The position numbers and the translations under genes were made by a program. Shown in pieces: positions 57,701 through 64,000 of a DNA stretch of 64,000 bases. Below the pieces are notes generated by a model, which was not told where the DNA came from, did no database searches, and worked only from the letters and a program-made list of their open reading frames with translations. Numbering within the stretch: position 1 is the stretch's first letter; each line of letters begins with the position of its first letter. This DNA comes from Pseudomonas beijingensis (GTDB taxonomy: Bacteria > Pseudomonadota > Gammaproteobacteria > Pseudomonadales > Pseudomonadaceae). Where the stretch lies: the NCBI RefSeq assembly GCF_030687295.1, contig NZ_CP117425.1:3476001-3540000 (forward strand). The letters are read 5' to 3'.

Positions 57701-58993
57701 ATGGCCCCGACTATTGCGCCCGTGAATACGTCTACCGTGTTTCCCACCGCGACCTCTGTCGTCATCATCGGCGGTGGAATCATCGGCTTGACGGCTGCGC
57801 TGACCCTGGCCGAGCGCAATATTGCCGTAGTGGTGCTGGAAAAAGGCCGTATTGCCGGCGAGCAGTCCTCACGAAACCTGGGCTGGGTGCGCAAGACCAG
57901 TCGCCATGCCGGCGATATTCCGCTGGCTCTGGCCGCGGACCGCTTGTGGGCACAAATGCCTGAGCGCGTTGGCGCGGATGTGGGCTACCGGCAAGAGGGC
58001 ATCATGTTCGTCGCGCGCAACGAAGCGCAGATGGCGATGCATGAAGGCTGGCTCAAATCGGTCGAGCACCTCTCCCTTGATTCACGATTGCTCAGCAAGC
58101 GCGAGATCGCGCAGCTCGTGCCGGGCGGCAAGGATGACTGGGCCGGCGGGATCTACACGCCGTCCGATGCTCGCGCGGAACCGACGTTGGCCAGCAGCGC
58201 GATTGCCAAGGCCGCCATGGCCCTGGGCGTGGTGATCATCGAGCAGTGTGCGGTGCGGACGCTGCAAATGTCCGCCGGCAAGGTCAGTGGGGTGGTCACA
58301 GAGAAAGGCGAGATCCGCTGCGACCAGGTATTGCTTGCAGGCGGGATGTGGTCGCGGCGTTTTCTGGGCAATCTCGGCGTGTCGTTGCCGACGCTGGCCT
58401 TGACCTGTTCGGTGCTGCGTACCCATCCGATGCAAGGGCCCACCGAAATTGCCGTGGGGGCGCCGGACTTTTCGTTTCGCAAACACAAGGACGGCGGCTT
58501 CATCATTACCCAGCGCGGCAAGCTGGACGCCTTTTTGACGCTCGACCACCTGTTACTTGCCAAGCAATACATGCCGCAGTTCCGAGCACAGCGCAGCGTG
58601 TTGAACGTGTCGCTGGGCAAGTATTTTTTCAACGACCTGGCGCTGTCCCGGCGCTGGTCAGCCGACAGCGTCAGCCCGTTCGAACGCGTACGCGTGCAGG
58701 ATCCGGCCGCCAACCCGCGGCTCAATAATGATGCAATGAATAACCTCAAGGCTGCCTGGCCGGTGTTCGAGCAAGCGAAGATAGCCCAGGCCTGGGCGGG
58801 TACCATCGATGTGACTCCGGATTCGAATCCGGTGATAGGGCCGGTCGCGCAAATTCCCGGCCTGACCGTGGCCACCGGTTTTTCCGGACACGGCTTCGGT
58901 ACTTCGCCGGCGGCTGGTCACCTGGCAGCCGATCTCGTCAGCGGGCATACGCCGATCATCGATCCAAGCCCATATCGCTTTGATCGTTTCTAA
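57701..58993 (+). CDS. FAD-dependent amine/amino-acid oxidoreductase (DAO family)
   Basis: A 430-aa flavoprotein with IIGGGIIGLTAALTLAERN near residue 25 and the C-terminal FSGHGFGTSPAAGHLAADL that closes the FAD site. It resembles DadA- and glycine-oxidase-like enzymes and is the probable catalytic oxidase of the cluster. ATG 57701 is preferred to TTG 57695. Confidence 0.9.
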   Translation: MAPTIAPVNTSTVFPTATSVVIIGGGIIGLTAALTLAERNIAVVVLEKGRIAGEQSSRNLGWVRKTSRHAGDIPLALAADRLWAQMPERVGADVGYRQEGIMFVARNEAQMAMHEGWLKSVEHLSLDSRLLSKREIAQLVPGGKDDWAGGIYTPSDARAEPTLASSAIAKAAMALGVVIIEQCAVRTLQMSAGKVSGVVTEKGEIRCDQVLLAGGMWSRRFLGNLGVSLPTLALTCSVLRTHPMQGPTEIAVGAPDFSFRKHKDGGFIITQRGKLDAFLTLDHLLLAKQYMPQFRAQRSVLNVSLGKYFFNDLALSRRWSADSVSPFERVRVQDPAANPRLNNDAMNNLKAAWPVFEQAKIAQAWAGTIDVTPDSNPVIGPVAQIPGLTVATGFSGHGFGTSPAAGHLAADLVSGHTPIIDPSPYRFDRF

Positions 58994-59024
58994 GTCGCAG
59001 GTCCTGCACTCACGGAGCAAAACG

Positions 59025-59273
59025 ATGTCCCCGGACAGCCGTTTTTTCATCAATCCGGCGGTGCGTGCCCTGGATTGGCCGACCTTGCTCATTCGTGGTG
59101 CACGCTCGGATGTTCTGCCGGCGGCGACGCTGCAAGCCATGCGCGACAGCAATGGGCAGGCGTGCATGGCCGAAGTCGCGGACGCCAGCCACTCTGTGTA
59201 TGACGATCAAGGTGAGGTCTTCAATCGGCTGGTCGTCGCGTTTCTTGAACGCCTCGAGAGGCCGGGCCGATGA
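59025..59273 (+). pseudogene. C-terminal fragment of an alpha/beta hydrolase
   Basis: 82 codons starting MSPDSRFFINPAVRALDWPT after ACGGAG. It keeps only the end of the fold: PTLLIRGARSDVLPAATL (Asp loop) and the final His (VADASHSVYDDQGEVFN). The nucleophile half is missing. It overlaps the efflux-pump gene by four bases, so translation of the fragment may still feed that gene. Confidence 0.65.
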
Positions 59274-60466
59274 ACGCACGTGCGCGGCTGATTGCATTGC
59301 TGTCATCGCTGACGGCCTTCGTGCCGTTTTCGATCGACACTTACTTGCCCAGTCTTCCGCAAATCGCCCAGGACCTGTCGAGCAGCACTGCGCAGGTGCA
59401 ACATACCATCAGTGCTTTTCTCGCCGGGTTGTGCCTGGGCATGTTGTTCTACGGTCCGCTGTCCGATCGTTATGGTCGTCGTCCCCTGCTATTGGGCAGC
59501 CTGATGGTCTACGTGGTAGCAACCCTGGGGTGCCTGTTTGCCGGCAGTGTCGAGCAACTGATTGCCTGGCGCTTTCTTCAGGCGCTGGGCGGGGCGGGCG
59601 CATTGGTGCTGGCCCGCGCTGTCGCCAGGGATTTGGTGGGCCTGGTGCAGGCGGCCAAGGTACTGTCGTGGATGCACCTGTTGACCATGATGGCGACGCT
59701 GGTCGCGCCGATGATTGGTACCTGGCTGGTGCTGATCCAGGGCTGGCGTACGATCTTCGCCGCGTTGTTCATCCTGTCCAGCCTGTGCCTGTTGATGGTC
59801 GCGCTGGGCTTGAAGGAGAGCTTGCCGGTGCAGGAGCGTGGCGCGTCGGTTAAGGCGGCCTTTGCGGCCTACCTTGCCATTGCCCGCCAGCCGAGGGCGG
59901 TGGCGTTGATCCTGTGCATGTCTCTGGCGTTTGGCGGCATGTTCGCCTTTATCACTGCTTCGCCCTTTGTTTATGTCGTTTACTTCGGGGTGTCGCCACG
60001 GGTGTTCAGTGGATTGTTCGCCCTGAACATCCTCGGCATCATCCTGGTGACCTTCATCAATGCCCGCCGGGTGGGCCGTTACGGGCCGCAACGCATGCTG
60101 GGCGTGGGCGCCGTGCTGGCGGGCGGGGCTGGGCTGATGCTGTTGCTCGTAGGGTTTACCGAATGGGGCGGGCTGGCGAGCATCGTGTGTTGCATGGTGC
60201 TCTACATGGGCGTGACCGGTTTGCTCGGGGCCAATTGCACGGCCTGCCTGATGGCGCTGTTTCCACGCCAGGCCGGGGCGAGCGTCGCACTGGGAATCTC
60301 GGTGCAATTCGCTACCGGAGCGCTGGCCAGTCTGTGGGTGAGCCATTTGGCCGACGGCACGTCGTGGCCCATGTGCCTGGTGGTGGGGTGTTGCGGGCTG
60401 GGTTGCCTCGCAGCCTATGTTTTCACCCTCCGTACGCCTGCCCGCTCGGTAGCAGTGCAGGCTTGA
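59270..60466 (+). CDS. Bcr/CflA-type multidrug efflux MFS transporter
   Basis: A 398-aa, 12-helix antiporter with the family motifs FSIDTYLPSLPQIAQDL, GPLSDRYGRRPLLLG and a GAGALVLARAVARDLV region in helix 5. Its start overlaps the hydrolase fragment. It exports drugs or amines using the proton gradient. Confidence 0.9.
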   Translation: MNARARLIALLSSLTAFVPFSIDTYLPSLPQIAQDLSSSTAQVQHTISAFLAGLCLGMLFYGPLSDRYGRRPLLLGSLMVYVVATLGCLFAGSVEQLIAWRFLQALGGAGALVLARAVARDLVGLVQAAKVLSWMHLLTMMATLVAPMIGTWLVLIQGWRTIFAALFILSSLCLLMVALGLKESLPVQERGASVKAAFAAYLAIARQPRAVALILCMSLAFGGMFAFITASPFVYVVYFGVSPRVFSGLFALNILGIILVTFINARRVGRYGPQRMLGVGAVLAGGAGLMLLLVGFTEWGGLASIVCCMVLYMGVTGLLGANCTACLMALFPRQAGASVALGISVQFATGALASLWVSHLADGTSWPMCLVVGCCGLGCLAAYVFTLRTPARSVAVQA

Positions 60467-60674
60467 GCCAACTGGCGGATGAGTTGTCAGCCTTAACCAA
60501 AAATCCGGCAATATTGGACATGCCAGCCCAGCCAATCCGCTACACACTATAGGCGTGATAAGCAGAGCGGTGTCGTTCGGATGCGCATTACGCGGCCAAT
60601 GCAATGTTGGCTATCGATGCATCCAGGGAGGCTATCGTCGCTGTATGGCCCTGATAATAAAAAGGTAGGCTGGC

Positions 60675-61982
60675 ATGTCGTTGTCTCTGGAAAACCCTTC
60701 TTCGTACTACACCATGACCCGTAAGTACGACCTGCATTATCGGGACCTCGAAGATGATATCGAGGCTGAGGTCGTGATCATCGGGGGAGGGTTTTCGGGT
60801 ATCAACACGGCACTGGAGCTGGCCGAGCGGGGTATTACCAATGTGGTGGTGCTGGAAGCCAATTACCTGGGCTTCGGCGGTTCGGGGCGCAATGGCGGCC
60901 ACGTGATGGCGGGCATCGGCCATGATCTGGAGACGATCGAAAAGGATGTCGGCCCCGAGGGGCTCAAGGCGATCTTCGAAATCAGCGACCTGGGTGCGAG
61001 CCTGATCAAGCAACGCATCGAGCGGTACGACATCCAGGCGGATTTTCGGCATGGTTACGGTTACCTTGGCTTCAACAAGCGTCAGGGCAAGCTGTTGCAG
61101 GCCTGGGCCAAAGACTTCCAGAGTCTGAACCCAGATCAGGAAATCACTTACCTGGAAGGTTCACAGGTACGCAGTATTGTCGGGTCCGACGTCTATACCT
61201 GCGCGCTCAAGCATATGGGCAATGGGCATATTCATTCGCTGAACCTGCTGCTTGGGCAGGCTCAGGCATTGACTGAAATCCATGGCGCTAGAGTTTTCGA
61301 GCAATCTCCCGTGCTTGAGGTGAACTACGGGCCCCAGGTCACCGTGAGGACGGCAAAAGGTTCGGTCAAGGCTGACAAGCTGCTGTTTGCCTGCGGGGCC
61401 TTCCTCAACAAGCTGGACCGTTCACTCGACCGTTCCACCATCAACGTGTATGCGTTCAATACGGTCACCGAGCCGCTGACCGACGAAATGGTCGAGCGTA
61501 TCAGCCCGATCCGTGGCGCCTTCAGCGATATCACGCCGATCATCGATTATTACCGGATCACCTCGGATAACCGCCTGATGTACGGCACTGCCGGCATGCT
61601 GCTTGAGTATGTCCCTCTGGACCTAAAGGTCTGGACCCACAAAAAGATGTTGAGGTTGTTTCCCTACCTTGCCAATACCAAGATCGATCTGGCATGGGGC
61701 GGCCCGATGGACTGCACGATGAACCTGTTTCCACAGGTCGGCACGCTGGAAGGGCATCCGAATGTGTTCTATGTGCAGGGTTACTCCGGGTTCGGGGTCA
61801 CACCCAGTCAGGTGATCGCCAGGGTTATCGCCGATGGCATGAGCGGTGGCTCGCCAGCATGGGATGCGATGAGCTCGATTCCGCGCAAGCGTATTTTCGG
61901 CAAGGACCGTTTCAGGGCTGTGCTGTGCTCCCTGGGCAAGGTTTCTCGCCAACTCAATGCCTACCGTGTAGGCCGCCGTTAA
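60675..61982 (+). CDS. PuuB-like FAD-dependent oxidoreductase
   Basis: A 435-aa DAO-fold flavoenzyme with VIIGGGFSGINTALELAERG near residue 37, a GFGGSGRNGGHVMAG second glycine motif as in gamma-glutamylputrescine oxidase, and GYSGFGVTPSQVIARVIADG at the C-terminus. It probably oxidises an amine or glutamylated amine. The next gene is a transporter 40 bases on. Confidence 0.9.
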   Translation: MSLSLENPSSYYTMTRKYDLHYRDLEDDIEAEVVIIGGGFSGINTALELAERGITNVVVLEANYLGFGGSGRNGGHVMAGIGHDLETIEKDVGPEGLKAIFEISDLGASLIKQRIERYDIQADFRHGYGYLGFNKRQGKLLQAWAKDFQSLNPDQEITYLEGSQVRSIVGSDVYTCALKHMGNGHIHSLNLLLGQAQALTEIHGARVFEQSPVLEVNYGPQVTVRTAKGSVKADKLLFACGAFLNKLDRSLDRSTINVYAFNTVTEPLTDEMVERISPIRGAFSDITPIIDYYRITSDNRLMYGTAGMLLEYVPLDLKVWTHKKMLRLFPYLANTKIDLAWGGPMDCTMNLFPQVGTLEGHPNVFYVQGYSGFGVTPSQVIARVIADGMSGGSPAWDAMSSIPRKRIFGKDRFRAVLCSLGKVSRQLNAYRVGRR

Positions 61983-62022
61983 GCAAACTTGAGCCTCTGT
62001 TTATCAAGCCAGGACACTTAAA

Positions 62023-63234
62023 ATGAAAACTACAAAAAAAAATCCGATCGATAAAGTATCCGTTTATCTGTGTGCAGGGCTGGTCTCGGGCGCAGGCGCG
62101 CTGTTATTGAACGTGCTTCCCGTGCTGTTTGGAGCGCTTGCGGAGCGTTTCGGCCTTGGCGAGCATCAACTGGGCAATCTCGCCATGGCCATGAACCTGG
62201 GGTTTGGGGCGTTCGGGCTGGCCTCCTTGCTGTGGATTCACCAGCTCAGTTGGCGGGTTATTTCGGCACTGTCGTCGGCTGTAGTGGTGGGCGCGGTGTT
62301 GTCTGTTTTGCGTGCCCCTTCCTATGAAATGCTGCTGGTAATCATGGCCCTGGCCGGCGCCGGGACAGGTGCTTTGTATGCCCTGGCCATGACGATCTTC
62401 GGTGACAGTTCTCAGCCTGAACGTGCGTTTGGTTTCAAGCTGGGTATCGAGACCGTGCCGGGTGCCTTTCTGCTCATCGTGCTGCCGGTGGCGGTGGCGC
62501 CCGTCTGGGGCTTTGAAGGCATGTTGATCACCATCGCCATTGCCATGGTGGTGATGGGCATCTTGCCGCTGCCCTGGGTGCCACGCCGCAGCGAGCGACA
62601 ACTGGATGCGTCCGATGCCTCCGTGCTGATTGCCAGCGCCGAGAGTCGAGCCATCGTATGGTTGAGTCTGGTTGCCAGCCTGGTGTTCCTGACCGGCATC
62701 ATGTCTGTGTGGGCGTTCCTTGAACTCATGGGGAAAAAGACCGGACTGACCTCCGATACCATCGGGATGGTGCTGGCATTGGGCTTTTTGATCAATGCCG
62801 GCGGTGGTTTCATCGCGTCGGCGATTGGCCTGAAGGTGGGGCGCTTCATGCCGGTGGCCGTGATCATCCTGGCGGAGCTGCTGGGCCTGGTGGCCCTGGC
62901 GCAGTTCTCTTCTCTTGCTACGTACGTTGCTGGGGTTATCTGCTTTCTCTTTTCGATCAGCTTCGTGCTGGCTTATACCTTTGGCGTCATGGCTGAGTTC
63001 GACCTGTCGGGCAAGCTGGTCGCACTGGGCGCGCTGTGCCTGTCCCTCGGTGCGGCATTCGGGCCGGCCATTGGCGGGTTCCTGATCGAGGAATTCGGCT
63101 ACTCTGCAGTATTGGTGTTCTCCGGCGCCTGTTCGGTGGCGGTCCTGGCCATCTACGGTGTTGCGGTGTTGAGAGTACAGCTTGCGTTCAAGCGCACCCA
63201 GGGTTCAGACACCGCAGTCCTTTCCCGACTGTAA
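62023..63234 (+). CDS. MFS transporter
   Basis: A 403-aa permease with twelve hydrophobic segments (LVSGAGALLLNVLPVLFGAL; AGAGTGALYALAMTIF) and a shortened central loop. No subfamily is recognised. The order suggests import of the substrate of the PuuB-like oxidase. Confidence 0.85.
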   Translation: MKTTKKNPIDKVSVYLCAGLVSGAGALLLNVLPVLFGALAERFGLGEHQLGNLAMAMNLGFGAFGLASLLWIHQLSWRVISALSSAVVVGAVLSVLRAPSYEMLLVIMALAGAGTGALYALAMTIFGDSSQPERAFGFKLGIETVPGAFLLIVLPVAVAPVWGFEGMLITIAIAMVVMGILPLPWVPRRSERQLDASDASVLIASAESRAIVWLSLVASLVFLTGIMSVWAFLELMGKKTGLTSDTIGMVLALGFLINAGGGFIASAIGLKVGRFMPVAVIILAELLGLVALAQFSSLATYVAGVICFLFSISFVLAYTFGVMAEFDLSGKLVALGALCLSLGAAFGPAIGGFLIEEFGYSAVLVFSGACSVAVLAIYGVAVLRVQLAFKRTQGSDTAVLSRL

Positions 63235-63237
63235 GCG

Positions 63238-63801
63238 CTACTCAGCGCGCACCAGGGTGTTGCGCTGAGCCTCGACGAACGCCGCCAGGCGTTCGCTGGC
63301 GGTGGCGTAATCATCCTTGTCGGCCAGGGTGAAGGCTTCAACCTGAACCTTCTCCTGGCGTAATACGTACTGATAGAAATCCTCATGCCGTGCAGGTACC
63401 TGCGCGGCATCGGCACGTAGCTCCTGATAGTACTCCCCGGTTGCCTGCGCCATGGTCGTGATCATGCGCTTGGGTGCCAGCCAGTAGTACAACGCCGCTG
63501 AATGGCCTTTGAGCCACGCGCTGAAACGGTTCGGTTCCACACCCAATTGTGCGGTCGGCGCTGCATAGACTTCCTCGTTCAACGCCTCCAGTGCTTGATA
63601 GCTGCTCCAGAACTGTACGGCCGCTTGTGGCTGATCCCGCCCCAGAATGGCCCCGATGGCGTAGCGCGCCGTGGCTCGGTTGGTGATTTCCTTCTGCATC
63701 AGTGCCACAAAGGCGTTTTCATCGACATCTGAATTCATATTTGTCTCGGCAAGTACAGGTGTGCACGTCAGCGATAACGTCAGCAAAGCGGTCTTGAACA
63801 T
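63238..63801 (-). CDS. exported protein of unknown function
   Basis: 187 aa starting with a signal peptide MFKTALLTLSLTCTPVLAET. The mature part is helical, with AVQFWSSYQALEALNEEVY and YYWLAPKRMITTMAQATGEY. I do not recognise the family. It ends three bases from the MFS stop (convergent) and lies downstream of the chemoreceptor gene, which is on the same strand. Confidence 0.75.
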   Translation of the reverse strand: MFKTALLTLSLTCTPVLAETNMNSDVDENAFVALMQKEITNRATARYAIGAILGRDQPQAAVQFWSSYQALEALNEEVYAAPTAQLGVEPNRFSAWLKGHSAALYYWLAPKRMITTMAQATGEYYQELRADAAQVPARHEDFYQYVLRQEKVQVEAFTLADKDDYATASERLAAFVEAQRNTLVRAE

Positions 63802-63890
63802 AGGTGCATCCTGGGTGGATAGAAAAAGGCAGCTGCCAGTGCGTACGCGTACAGCACCTGAATGAGTGAAAGCTTCTGCTTGGTCTGCGC

Positions 63891-64000
63891 TCAGGTCTTG
63901 AACTTCTGCACCAGTGCCTGTTGCTCAGTGGCCAGTTCGTTCAGTTGCTGACTGATGCTCGCGGAGCGTTCGGCCTGGGTCGACAGCGAGGCCGTGACAT
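63891..64000 (-). CDS. methyl-accepting chemotaxis protein, C-terminal end
   Basis: Only the last 36 codons are in the window; the start lies beyond it. The frame reads TASLSTQAERSASISQQLNE then LATEQQALVQKFKT, the typical coiled-coil tail after the methylation region of Pseudomonas chemoreceptors. Confidence 0.75.
   Translation of the reverse strand, partial: VTASLSTQAERSASISQQLNELATEQQALVQKFKT

Overview
The window looks like a chromosome segment of a fluorescent-type Pseudomonas. It opens with the core gene order uvrC, pgsA, tRNA-Gly(GCC), has high GC, and carries FecI/FecR/TonB surface signalling and many small catabolic operons with AraC, GntR or LacI regulators. No species can be named from sequence alone.

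Layout. 1-1600: core genes uvrC (cut by the window edge), pgsA, tRNA-Gly and its terminator. 1601-37131: accessory DNA, apparently two islands in tandem. A 59-bp segment (tRNA-Gly 3' end plus terminator) is repeated exactly at 37073-37131. A third copy at 24605-24627/25941-25982 is split by an IS3-family element with a 3-bp target duplication. Island 1 holds a 44-aa basic protein gene and a tight four-gene minus-strand operon: ClpB-type AAA+ ATPase, radical SAM protein, pseudokinase/SF1 helicase/Vsr-like nuclease (frameshifted) and a coiled-coil protein. It also holds a RES-type toxin-antitoxin pair whose toxin is cut off by a group II intron tail, and a complete meta-cleavage operon for a phenolic compound. 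Island 2 holds a TonB receptor with its FecR/FecI pair, an AraC gene with an internal stop, two frameshifted MFS transporters, a dimethylformamidase-like protein and an unknown protein. No integrase is visible in either island.

37132-64000: other catabolic and accessory genes. A LacI regulator is divergent from a desaturase-like oxygenase, a Rieske ferredoxin, a ferredoxin reductase and a sugar-phosphate isomerase, a set resembling rhizopine moc genes. Next come a benzoylformate-decarboxylase-like enzyme and a fragment of a molybdenum hydroxylase. At 45.6-47.7 kb an unknown 550-aa protein is preceded by a good match to the HrpL (hrp) box and flanked by IS66 and IS3 remnants, the usual setting of a type III effector gene. 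A GntR/SDR/BKACE/SMP-30/MFS operon follows, then an amine-oxidation cluster (AraC, ornithine-cyclodeaminase-like protein, RidA, FAD oxidase, efflux pump), a PuuB-like oxidase with a transporter, and the end of a chemoreceptor gene.

The strongest candidates for new biology are the four-gene operon at 2.4-12.6 kb and the hrp-box gene at 45.9 kb. Five reading frames are broken by apparent single-base length changes, so part of the apparent decay may be sequencing error.
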